Of a stretch of DNA of 8,341 nt, positions 1-6,821 are shown in pieces. The notes beneath the pieces were generated by a model. The model did no database searches. It saw only the letters and a program-made list of their open reading frames with translations, and had not been told where the DNA came from. Within the stretch, counting starts at the first letter, position 1, and the number at the start of each line of letters is the position of its first letter. The stretch is from NCBI GenBank assembly GCA_023423775.1, contig JAFAEZ010000111.1:1-8341 (forward strand), written 5' to 3'. The DNA comes from Pseudomonadota bacterium (lineage in GTDB: Bacteria > Pseudomonadota > Alphaproteobacteria > Sphingomonadales > Sphingomonadaceae). The position numbers were made by a program, and so were the translations under genes.

Positions 1-189
1 ACCGGCGGCATCGCCGCCGGCCTCGACGATCTGCCCCTGTTCGCCGCTGCGGCCGCGCCCGAGGAGCCGGCGCCCGATCCGCTGGCCGAGGCGCTCGCCG
101 GCGTGGATGCCGACGCGCTCAGCCCGCGCGAGGCGCTCGACCTGGTCTACCGGCTCAAGCGGCTGGCGGCGGAGCGCGGCGACGCCTAG
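1..189 (+). CDS. mutS: DNA mismatch repair protein MutS, C-terminal fragment
   Basis: This is the last 62 codons of a gene that begins before the window. It is read in frame 1 and ends at TAG 187-189. The fragment contains DLPLFA, then an Ala/Pro-rich linker, then LSPREALDLVYRLKRLA. That last stretch matches the conserved C-terminal helix-loop-helix of MutS (LTPRQALEWIYRLK-like in enterobacteria), which mediates MutS dimer/tetramer contacts. MutS binds mismatched bases in newly replicated DNA and recruits MutL. The mismatch-binding and ATPase domains lie outside the window, so integrity cannot be judged. glnD starts 8 bases after the stop, which suggests co-transcription; from general knowledge, mutS and glnD are neighbours in many alphaproteobacteria. 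The call rests on the C-terminal motif plus this neighbour. Confidence 0.88.
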   Translation, partial: TGGIAAGLDDLPLFAAAAAPEEPAPDPLAEALAGVDADALSPREALDLVYRLKRLAAERGDA

Positions 190-197
190 ATTGGGGC

Positions 198-2984
198 ATG
201 GCCGCCCGCTTCGCCTCGATCCCGTCCCGCCGTGCCATCGTCGATCGCCGCGCGGCCGCCGACGCGCTGGAGGCTTTGCGCGGCGAACCCGACCTCCCCG
301 CCCGCAAGCAGGCGGCGACCCGGCTTCTGAAGCAGGTGCTGGCCGACGGCCGCGCAGAGATCGCGCGGCGGCTGGAGGCCAAGCCGTGGAACGGCACCGA
401 GATCGCGTCCAGCTACGCTTTCCTGACCGATCAGGTCCTGCGCCTGGCCTATGATTTCGTCACGGAGCAGCTTTATCCCCGCGCCAATCCGACTGCGGGC
501 GAACGGCTCGCTCTGGTAGCGGTCGGCGGCTACGGCCGCGGCGAGATGGCGCTCCACTCGGATGTCGACATCACCTTCGTGACGCCGTGGAAGCCGACCG
601 GATGGTCCGAGCAGGTCATCGAAGCCCTGCTTTATCTACTCTGGGACCTGAAGCTGAAGGTCGGCCACGCGACGCGCTCGGTCGACGATGTCGTCCGGCT
701 CGCCCATGAGGACCATACGGTCCGTACGGCCTTCCTAGAGGCGCGCTACGTCTGGGGCGACGAAGCGCTGCATGACGAGGCGGCGGCGCGCTTCCGCAAG
801 GAAGTGGTGGGCGAGGACGCCAAGACCTTCGTCACCGAGAAGCTCGACGAGCGCAACGCCCGCCACAAAAGGCTCGGCGACAGCCGCTATGTCGTCGAGC
901 CCAACGTCAAGGAAGGAAAGGGCGGCCTTCGCGATCTCCACACGCTCTTCTGGATCGGCAAATATGCCTATCAGCTCGGCTCCGTCGCTGAACTGGTCGA
1001 TGTCGGCCTGCTCTCGCGCGACGAATTACGGCAGTTCCAGAAGGCGGAGCGCTTCCTGTGGGCGGTGCGCTGCCACCTCCATCTCATCGCCAACCGCGCC
1101 GAGGACCGGCTGACCTTCGACTATCAGCGCGAGATCGCCGGCCGCATGCATTATGCGGACCGCCCCGGCAAGTCGCCGGTCGAGCGCTTCATGCAGCATT
1201 ATTTCCTGCACGCGAAAGCGGTCGGCGACCTCACCGGCGTCTTCCTCGCGCATCTCGACGAGAAATTCGCGCGCAGCGGTCGCCGGTTCGGCCTGCCGGC
1301 GCTGCGCCGGCGCCCGCGCAAGCTTGACGGCTTCGTGCTCGATCGCGGCCGGCTGGCGCTGCCGCATGACGATTTCCTCCGGGAAGACCCGGTCCGGCTG
1401 ATCCAGATGTTCGCGCTCGCCGATCTCCACGGCCTCGAAGTCCACCCGCTTGCGATCCGTGCCGCCGGCCGCGACGCCAAGCTGATCGATCACAAGATCC
1501 GGACGGACCCACGCGCCAACGCCCTGTTCCTCGATATCCTCACCTCGCCGCGCGATCCCGAAACGGTGCTGCGCTGGATGAACGATGCCGGCGTGTTCGG
1601 CCGTTTCGTGCCCGATTTCGGTCGCGTCGTCGCGCAGATGCAGTTCGACATGTATCATCATTATACCGTCGACGAGCATTCGATCCGGGCGATCGGCCTG
1701 CTGTCGCGGATCGAGAGCGGCGCGCTCAAGGAGGATCATCCGCTCGCCACCGCGCTTTTCCGGCAGCTCTCGTCGCGGCGAGTCCTCTATGTCGCGGTGC
1801 TGCTGCACGACATCGCCAAGGGGCGCGGCGGCGACCATTCCGTCCTCGGCGCCGAGGTCGCGCACCAGCTCTGTCCGCGCTTCGGGCTGACCGAGGCGGA
1901 GACCGAGATGGTGGCGTGGCTGGTGCGGTGGCACCTTTTGATGTCGGCCACCGCCTTCAAGCGGGATCTTGCCGAGCCCAAGACGATCCAGGACTTCGTC
2001 GCCCAGGTGAAGAGCATGGAGCGGCTGCGCCTGCTGTTCCTGCTTACCGTCGTCGACATACGCGCGGTCGGGCCCGGAGTGTGGAACGGATGGAAGCGCC
2101 AGCTGCTGCGCGAGTTGTTCGACTCGGCCGAGGAGATGCTGCGGCTCGGCCACAAGCAGAAGGGCCGGCGCGAACGGGTTGCCGGCGTCCAGGAGGCGCT
2201 GGCCGCGAAGCTCGGCTGGGACGACCCCCATTTCACGCGCCTCGCCTGGCGGCTGCCGGACAGCTACTGGCTCGCCGAGCCGATCGAGGTGCTGGAAAGC
2301 AACGCCCGCTTCATGGACGCGGCCGACCGCACGCCCGGTGCCACGGCGCCGATGGCGACCAGCATCCAGCCCGAACGCGGCGCCACCCTGCTCACCGTCT
2401 ATGCCAAGGATCAGCCCGGCCTCTTCTATCGCGTCGCCGGTGCGATCAGCCTGGTCGGCGGCAACATCATCGACGCGCGCATCCACACCACCAGCGACGG
2501 CATGGCGCTCGACAATTTCCTGGTTCAGGACGCGGCGGGCCTGCCCTTCGCCGATCCCCACCAGCTCGAGCGGCTCGAACGCGCGGTGGCGGACGCGGTC
2601 GCGGGGCAGGAGCCGCTGACCGAACGGCTGGAGGCGAAAGCGCTGCCGCTGACCCGCGCCGAAGCGTTCGAGATCAAGCCGGCGGTGTTCATCGACGACA
2701 AGGCGTCCAACCGCTACACCGTGGTCGAGGTCAATGCGCGTGACCGCGCCGCTCTGCTCAGCGGCCTCGCCCAGGCGATCTCGCAATCGAAGGCGGCGAT
2801 CCACTCCGCTCATATCGCCACTTATGGCGAGCGCGCGGTCGACGTCTTCTACGTGACCGACCTGCACGGCGCCAAGATCGCCAGCCCCGCCAAATTGAAG
2901 GCGCTGCGCGAGCGCCTGCTCAAAGCCGCCGATTGGCGCGAAGCCCCCGGCGGCAGCCGCATGCGCCGCCGCGCCGCCGCATAA
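198..2984 (+). CDS. glnD: Bifunctional uridylyltransferase/uridylyl-removing enzyme GlnD
   Basis: The gene encodes 928 residues, close to the usual ~900-950 for GlnD. The enzyme is a cytosolic nitrogen sensor. It adds UMP to PII proteins (GlnB/GlnK) when glutamine is low and removes it when glutamine is high. Domains in order: a nucleotidyltransferase domain with GGYGRGEM (110-117) and the metal-binding pair D122/D124 in SDVD; the GlnD-specific KEGKGGLRDL segment (about residue 240); an HD hydrolase domain with HHYTVDEH (487-494), H537-D538 in LLHDIAKG and GGDH (544-547); and two C-terminal ACT domains (about 730-805 and 840-915) that sense glutamine. All expected catalytic residues are visible. 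The ATG at 198 is preceded by GGGG only one base away, too close for a normal Shine-Dalgarno, so translation is probably coupled to mutS, whose stop is 8 bases upstream. No other in-frame ATG lies nearby, and the N-terminus (SRRAIVDRRAAADAL) looks native. A hairpin follows the stop immediately. Confidence 0.97.
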   Translation: MAARFASIPSRRAIVDRRAAADALEALRGEPDLPARKQAATRLLKQVLADGRAEIARRLEAKPWNGTEIASSYAFLTDQVLRLAYDFVTEQLYPRANPTAGERLALVAVGGYGRGEMALHSDVDITFVTPWKPTGWSEQVIEALLYLLWDLKLKVGHATRSVDDVVRLAHEDHTVRTAFLEARYVWGDEALHDEAAARFRKEVVGEDAKTFVTEKLDERNARHKRLGDSRYVVEPNVKEGKGGLRDLHTLFWIGKYAYQLGSVAELVDVGLLSRDELRQFQKAERFLWAVRCHLHLIANRAEDRLTFDYQREIAGRMHYADRPGKSPVERFMQHYFLHAKAVGDLTGVFLAHLDEKFARSGRRFGLPALRRRPRKLDGFVLDRGRLALPHDDFLREDPVRLIQMFALADLHGLEVHPLAIRAAGRDAKLIDHKIRTDPRANALFLDILTSPRDPETVLRWMNDAGVFGRFVPDFGRVVAQMQFDMYHHYTVDEHSIRAIGLLSRIESGALKEDHPLATALFRQLSSRRVLYVAVLLHDIAKGRGGDHSVLGAEVAHQLCPRFGLTEAETEMVAWLVRWHLLMSATAFKRDLAEPKTIQDFVAQVKSMERLRLLFLLTVVDIRAVGPGVWNGWKRQLLRELFDSAEEMLRLGHKQKGRRERVAGVQEALAAKLGWDDPHFTRLAWRLPDSYWLAEPIEVLESNARFMDAADRTPGATAPMATSIQPERGATLLTVYAKDQPGLFYRVAGAISLVGGNIIDARIHTTSDGMALDNFLVQDAAGLPFADPHQLERLERAVADAVAGQEPLTERLEAKALPLTRAEAFEIKPAVFIDDKASNRYTVVEVNARDRAALLSGLAQAISQSKAAIHSAHIATYGERAVDVFYVTDLHGAKIASPAKLKALRERLLKAADWREAPGGSRMRRRAAA

Positions 2985-2986
2985 GA

Positions 2987-3018
2987 AAAGGCCCCCGCCG
3001 TCGCCGGCGAGGGCCCTT
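2987..3018. terminator. Bidirectional hairpin terminator between convergent glnD and TonB receptor genes
   Basis: CGCCG (2996-3000) pairs with CGGCG (3005-3009) around a TCGC loop. The outer arms AAGGCCC and GGGCCCTT extend the stem with one C/A mismatch and one bulge-like mismatch. On the plus strand it is followed by a T-rich stretch (TTCCTTGTTCTT). On the minus strand it is followed by TTTTCTTA, a good U-tract. It starts 2 bases after the glnD stop and lies 18 bases beyond the stop of the minus-strand receptor gene, so one hairpin can end both transcripts. Folding was done by eye. Confidence 0.8.
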
Positions 3019-3036
3019 CCTTGTTCTTGCTTCGGA

Positions 3037-5844
3037 TCAGAAGCGGGTGCGAACCGTCACGCCGTAGGTGCGCGGCTCGGCCAGGTAGGACGAGTAGATC
3101 TGGTTGGCCGTGCCGCCGAAATGGGTGACGTTGGCGACGCTGCCCGCACCCTGGAACGGCGAGTTGAAGCCGACTTGCTGATATTTCACGTCGAACAGGT
3201 TCTGCGCCCAGACCTCGAGCGACCAGCGATTGTCCGGCCCGCGGACGCCCGCACGCGCATTGACGATGAAGTAGCTGTCCTGCTCCTTCTCCGGGGCCAG
3301 GTCCGAACCGGTATTGTAGTCGGAGGTCAGGCGGCCATCGATGTAGAAGAGGCCCGAAAGGCCGCTGACACCCAGTTCCGGCGTGTAGGCGAACGAGGTC
3401 GTGACCACATGCTCCGGCGCGTTCGACATATTGTCGCCCGCGAGGAGGAACAGCGCCGGATCGAGCGGTTCTCCGTCGATGCCGACCAGGTTCCGGCGAT
3501 ACTTGGTCTTGGCGAAGGTGTAGCCCGCCGTGATCGCGATGTCCGGGTGCGGCGAGAAGGAGGATTCGAGCTCGATGCCCTGCGAGCGGACGCCGGCGCG
3601 CAGGTCGTCGGGCGCGCAGGCGCCGGTCGTGGTGGACGCGTCCGTGTCGCCGCCGCCGAGATCGGTCTGGCAGCTGTTGATGTTCTGGACGATGAATACC
3701 GAGCCGTTGAACGTGTTCAGCTGGAAATCGGTGAACAGCTGACGGAATGCCGCCACGTTGAAGGTGAAGCCGCGGCCCGAATATTTGAGGCCGATCTCAT
3801 AGGCGTCGACCTTCTCAGCGTCGAATTGGAGATCGGAAACGTCGGCCGGCGTGATCGGGAAGAGCGCGGCGGTGCGGCTCTGGATCGGGCGGGTGCCGAG
3901 CGCAGAACGGTCGAGGTTGAAGCCGCCTGCCTTATAGCCCTTGGAGAAGCTGCCGTAGAGCAGCAGGTCGTCATTGGGCTTGTAGGAAAGGATGGCCGTA
4001 CCGGTCCACTCGTCTTCCTTGCGCTTGTCGCTGAGGTCGAGGGCGTTGAGCGCGACGCTCGAATTGCCCTGGCAGGTCAGCGTGACGATGCCACCGATCA
4101 GCGTCCGCAGGTTCGCGGGCACGGCGGGGTTGACCAGGAACGGGCTGAGATTCGCCTGCTGGACCGGGCAGATCGTGTTGTTGTTGTTGAAGTCGCCTTC
4201 GAACTTCTTGACCTCGTTCGTGTAGCGCGCGCCGAGCGTCAGCGCGAGCTGATCGGTGATGTTGAAGATATTGTGCGTGAAGAAGGCGAAATTCTCGCTG
4301 TCCTGCCGGTAATTGGCGCGGATGTCGCCCATGTTGTTGACTTGGCTGAGACGATCGATGCCGGCGATGATCGCAGCGGTGAACGGGCCGAAGGCCGGCG
4401 TCGTGCCGGGCAGCGCGCCGGTCAGGATCGCGCGGCCGGCCGGGCTGAGGCAGCCCGCATTGGCCGGGTTACGGAGCGCGGCGGCCGGGTTGACGGTGGC
4501 GACGATGCGGCAGGCGGCGAACGCGCCATACTGGCTGCCGAACATCGTGTTGTCGGCGACGTGCAGCTTCTCGTTGGCGTAATAGCCGCCGAACAGCCAG
4601 TCGAGCTTGTCGCCGAACGCCGAGCCCTGCAGGCGCAGCTCCTGGGTGAAGGTCTTGAACTGGCGGAAGGCGTTGCCGTCGTCGGCGCGGAACGCGATGT
4701 CGACATTGCCGTAATCGATGTCGGCGGCGCCGCCCGATTTATATTCGCGGTAGGACGTGATCGAGGTCAGCGCGCCGAAGCCCATGTCGTAATCGACCTG
4801 GAGCGAGCCGCCATAATCCTCGGTCGTATTGCGATACGTGCGGCCGGGGGTCAGTGCGACCAGCCGGTTGAACGGATCGCCCGCAGAGGGGAGAACGCCG
4901 CCGAGGCTGGTCAGGATGTCGACGATGCGGTTGTTCGGCGCGACCGCGAAGTCGCCATTGGCGTTGGTGCCGGGAGCGCCCGGAGTCGGGTCGAACGTCT
5001 CGCGGGTCGAGATGTAAACGGCGCCGCAGCAGCTCTCGTCGCGGTGCGTATAGTCGCCGATCAGGCGGATCTCGAGGGCGTCGGTCGGCTCGTAGAGCAA
5101 TTGGCCGCGGACGAAGATGCGGTCGCGGTCGTTGATCCGCTCTTCGCTGCCGCCGCCAGGGGTAAAGTTCTTGAGGAAGCCGTCGCGCTGCGACCAGACC
5201 GCGTCGAGACGGTAGCCGAGGCCGGAATCGCCGATCGGGCCGGTCAGGCCGCCGCCGAGGCGCCAATAATCGTAATTGCCATAGGTCGCTTCGGCATAGC
5301 CCTCCATCTCGTTGAGGTTGGGCTTCTTGGTGATGATGTTGAGCAGGCCGGCCGAGGCGTTGCGGCCGAACAGGGTGCCCTGCGGCCCGCGCAGCACTTC
5401 GACGCGCTCGATTTCGCCGAGCTCGTTGAGGCCGACGCCGGTGCGCGAGCGGTAGACGCCGTCGATGAAGACGGCGACCGAGCTTTCGAGGCCGGGATTG
5501 TCGCCGACGGTGCCGATGCCGCGGATGCGGGCCGAGCCGTTGGCTTCCGAGCCGGTCGACGAGACGAGCAGCGACGGCGCGAGCTGGTTGAGGGCGCGGA
5601 TGTCGGAGGCGCCGCTATTCTGCATCGCCTCGGCATTGACCGCGGAGACGGCGAGCGGAACGTCCTGCAACACCTGGGCGCGGCCCTGGGCGGTGATGAT
5701 GATGTCCTGTTCGTTGCCCTGGTCGACGTCGGCGGCCTGCTGGACCGGCGAGGTCTGGTCGGTCGGCGTCGTCTGGTCCTGGGCATAAGCGGGAGTCGCG
5801 AGCGCCGTTGCGGCCACGGAGATCAACCAAAAGGACTTACTCAT
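3037..5844 (-). CDS. TonB-dependent outer-membrane receptor
   Basis: The gene encodes 935 residues from ATG 5844 (complement). The product is an outer-membrane gated channel that imports a scarce ligand using energy from TonB-ExbB-ExbD. Residues 1-21 form a signal peptide ending in AYA, followed by a disordered Gln/Thr/Asp-rich stretch. The TonB box is DIIITAQ (47-53). The plug domain (about 56-175) includes FIDGVYRSR (126-134) and VEVLRGPQGTLFGRN (148-162). The rest is a beta barrel with late motifs FSKGYKAGGFN (633-643) and AYEIGLKYS (681-689) and the terminal Phe (TYGVTVRTRF) recognised by the Bam machinery. Eight cysteines fall in four close pairs (see findings). The start was chosen because GGAGGGG lies directly upstream of this ATG; an in-frame TTG at 5856 would place that site inside the coding sequence. 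The ligand is unknown: iron complexes, vitamin B12 or plant glycans are all possible, since sphingomonads have many such paralogues. No transporter, TonB or sigma/anti-sigma gene lies nearby. Confidence 0.95.
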   Translation of the reverse strand: MSKSFWLISVAATALATPAYAQDQTTPTDQTSPVQQAADVDQGNEQDIIITAQGRAQVLQDVPLAVSAVNAEAMQNSGASDIRALNQLAPSLLVSSTGSEANGSARIRGIGTVGDNPGLESSVAVFIDGVYRSRTGVGLNELGEIERVEVLRGPQGTLFGRNASAGLLNIITKKPNLNEMEGYAEATYGNYDYWRLGGGLTGPIGDSGLGYRLDAVWSQRDGFLKNFTPGGGSEERINDRDRIFVRGQLLYEPTDALEIRLIGDYTHRDESCCGAVYISTRETFDPTPGAPGTNANGDFAVAPNNRIVDILTSLGGVLPSAGDPFNRLVALTPGRTYRNTTEDYGGSLQVDYDMGFGALTSITSYREYKSGGAADIDYGNVDIAFRADDGNAFRQFKTFTQELRLQGSAFGDKLDWLFGGYYANEKLHVADNTMFGSQYGAFAACRIVATVNPAAALRNPANAGCLSPAGRAILTGALPGTTPAFGPFTAAIIAGIDRLSQVNNMGDIRANYRQDSENFAFFTHNIFNITDQLALTLGARYTNEVKKFEGDFNNNNTICPVQQANLSPFLVNPAVPANLRTLIGGIVTLTCQGNSSVALNALDLSDKRKEDEWTGTAILSYKPNDDLLLYGSFSKGYKAGGFNLDRSALGTRPIQSRTAALFPITPADVSDLQFDAEKVDAYEIGLKYSGRGFTFNVAAFRQLFTDFQLNTFNGSVFIVQNINSCQTDLGGGDTDASTTTGACAPDDLRAGVRSQGIELESSFSPHPDIAITAGYTFAKTKYRRNLVGIDGEPLDPALFLLAGDNMSNAPEHVVTTSFAYTPELGVSGLSGLFYIDGRLTSDYNTGSDLAPEKEQDSYFIVNARAGVRGPDNRWSLEVWAQNLFDVKYQQVGFNSPFQGAGSVANVTHFGGTANQIYSSYLAEPRTYGVTVRTRF

Positions 5845-6013
5845 CTTCCCCTCCAATTCATTTTGTTTGGGGAAGGAGTACTGAAAAGCCGCAGCACCCG
5901 CCAGCCGGAATCCGCAGTTTCCCGCGACCTGTGCTTGCGTCTATGGCAATTGAGCAACAATCGAGTTGCAGAAAGCAACCAACAACAAGATCCCGATCAG
6001 GATGCCGTAACGG
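5845..6013 (-). promoter_or_regulatory. Upstream region of the TonB receptor gene, with alternating GCAAC/GTTGC half-sites
   Basis: This 169-base stretch between the receptor start and the hairpin after infC must hold the receptor's promoter if infC transcripts end at that hairpin. It is less GC-rich than its surroundings. It contains GCAAC at 5954-5958, GTTGC at 5965-5969 and GCAAC at 5975-5979, giving two overlapping inverted repeats with 6- and 5-base spacers and half-site centres 11 and 10 bases apart. I could not pick out a convincing -35/-10 pair, and no recognisable Fur-box-like palindrome was seen. That the half-sites are an operator is inference. Confidence 0.4.
5848..5854 (-). promoter_or_regulatory. 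Shine-Dalgarno site that sets the TonB receptor start
   Basis: On the minus strand the bases read GGAGGGG, then AAG, then ATG. The core GGAGG is 5 bases from the ATG at 5844, an ideal distance. It overlaps the alternative TTG start at 5856, which argues strongly against that start. Confidence 0.85.
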
Positions 6014-6050
6014 AAAGCCCGCCCCTCCACCGGGTGGAGAGACGGGCTTT
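6014..6050. terminator. Hairpin terminator downstream of infC
   Basis: AAAGCCCG (6014-6021) pairs perfectly with CGGGCTTT (6043-6050). Inside, CTCCAC (6025-6030) pairs with GTGGAG (6034-6039) around a CGG loop. CCC and AGA form a 3x3 internal loop between the two stems. The hairpin lies 60 bases beyond the infC stop, so it most likely ends the infC transcript and insulates the receptor gene. The minus-strand tail is only TTTCCGTT. The plus-strand tail (TTTTATTT) is the better U-tract, although no plus-strand gene precedes it. Confidence 0.75.
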
Positions 6051-6109
6051 TATTTGGTCATCAGCATCGGATCGGCCGGCACGCAGTCGCGCCGGGGTGC
6101 GATCTGGCC

Positions 6110-6652
6110 TTATTTCGGCGCCAGCACCATCAGCATCTGGCGGCCTTCCATGCGCGGATGCTGCTCGACCTTCGCGGTCTCGGCGACATCGGCCTGGACG
6201 CGCTGCAGGAGGCGCATGCCGAGTTCGCCATGAGCGAGCTCGCGGCCGCGGAAACGCAACGTCACCTTGACCTTGTCGCCCTCGCCGATGAAGTCGTTCA
6301 CCTTCTTCATCTTCGTGTCGTAATCATGGTCGTCGATGTTGGGACGCATCTTGATCTCTTTGATCTCCTGCGTCCGCTGCGTCTTGCGCGCGAGATTGGC
6401 CTTCTTCTGGGCCTCATATTTGTATTTGCCCACGTCGAGGAACTTGGCGACGGGCGGATCGGCGTTGGGAGAAACCTCGACAAGGTCGAGCCCGACTTCG
6501 GCAGCCTGTTCGATCGCTTCCGCGGTCAGCATGACCCCGAGATTGTCGCCATTCTCATCGATCACGCGCACGCGCGGAGACGAGATGAATTCGTTGAAGC
6601 GAGGGCCGTTCATCGGGGGCGCCATCGGGCGCCTGTTGAGAGGGGGACGTAT
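6110..6652 (-). CDS. infC: Translation initiation factor IF-3, probable ATA start
   Basis: IF-3 binds the 30S ribosomal subunit, prevents premature 50S joining and checks the start codon-initiator tRNA pairing. From the ATA at 6652 the protein has 180 residues, the usual IF-3 size. The N-terminal domain includes NGPRFNEF (15-22), VRVIDENG and DLVEVSPNADPPV. The position that is often Cys in PPVC is Ala here. A Lys-rich linker follows (KYKYEAQKKA). The C-terminal domain includes IKMRPNIDDHDYDTK (100-114), RFRGRE (133-138) and a late MEGRQMLMVLAPK. Start choice: AGGAG at 6661-6665 stands 8 bases before ATA, followed by RPPLNRRPM. An upstream ATG at 6688 would put that Shine-Dalgarno inside the gene, and a downstream ATG at 6625 has only a weak AGG. 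Known biology supports this, because infC commonly uses poor start codons (AUU in E. coli) for self-regulation. The identity is certain; the start is likely but not proven. rpmI and rplT, often downstream of infC, are absent here. Confidence 0.95.
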   Translation of the reverse strand: MRPPLNRRPMAPPMNGPRFNEFISSPRVRVIDENGDNLGVMLTAEAIEQAAEVGLDLVEVSPNADPPVAKFLDVGKYKYEAQKKANLARKTQRTQEIKEIKMRPNIDDHDYDTKMKKVNDFIGEGDKVKVTLRFRGRELAHGELGMRLLQRVQADVAETAKVEQHPRMEGRQMLMVLAPK

Positions 6653-6660
6653 AGCTGTTT

Positions 6661-6665
6661 CTCCT
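6661..6665 (-). promoter_or_regulatory. Shine-Dalgarno site of infC
   Basis: The minus strand reads CCAGGAGAAACAGCT followed by ATA. AGGAG is 8 bases from the ATA at 6652, suitable for ribosome binding. No ATG, GTG or TTG sits in frame at that distance, which is why the ATA start is preferred. Confidence 0.65.
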
Positions 6666-6821
6666 GGAAGCAAAATTACTGGCCGCATCTAGTGATTCGC
6701 AGGGCAAAATGGAAGGCGCTGGGCTTTCGGGCGGATACTTTTCTGGCGGCCTGTTGCGGCTGGGACGCGACGGACGGGGGCCTTAAGCGCATTTTAGCAC
6801 CGCCTGCCTAACGCTCGGCGG
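6666..6821. promoter_or_regulatory. Divergent intergenic region between infC and the glycosyltransferase-like gene
   Basis: About 155 bases must carry promoters in both directions. On the minus strand, TGCTAAAAT (6799-6791) resembles an extended -10 element (TGn plus a TATAAT-like hexamer). It would start an infC leader of roughly 130 bases. No good -35 element accompanies it. On the plus strand GGATACTTTT (about 6742-6751) is a weak -10 candidate. These assignments are tentative. Confidence 0.3.

Noticed and set aside
1026..2867. A 613-codon open frame on the minus strand opposite glnD
   Set aside because: GlnD is intact with all its motifs on the other strand. This frame is rich in Arg/Ala/Glu/Gly without recognisable motifs, so it is a shadow of GC-rich codon usage.
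5854..5856. TTG start for the TonB receptor, adding four residues
   Set aside because: The TTG overlaps the GGAGGGG ribosome-binding site. The ATG at 5844 has ideal spacing and begins a normal signal peptide.
3121..6270. A 1049-codon open frame on the plus strand, antisense to the TonB receptor and part of infC
   Set aside because: Its composition (mostly Arg, Ala, Gly, Val, Glu, Asp) is what results from reading a high-GC gene backwards. It shows no domain, signal or ribosome site, and it overlaps two well-supported genes. Its unusual length was the only reason to consider it.
6686..6688. ATG start for infC, adding twelve residues
   Set aside because: The added segment would contain the AGGAG site in its own coding sequence and has no good ribosome site upstream. 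It would also make the protein longer than the usual IF-3.
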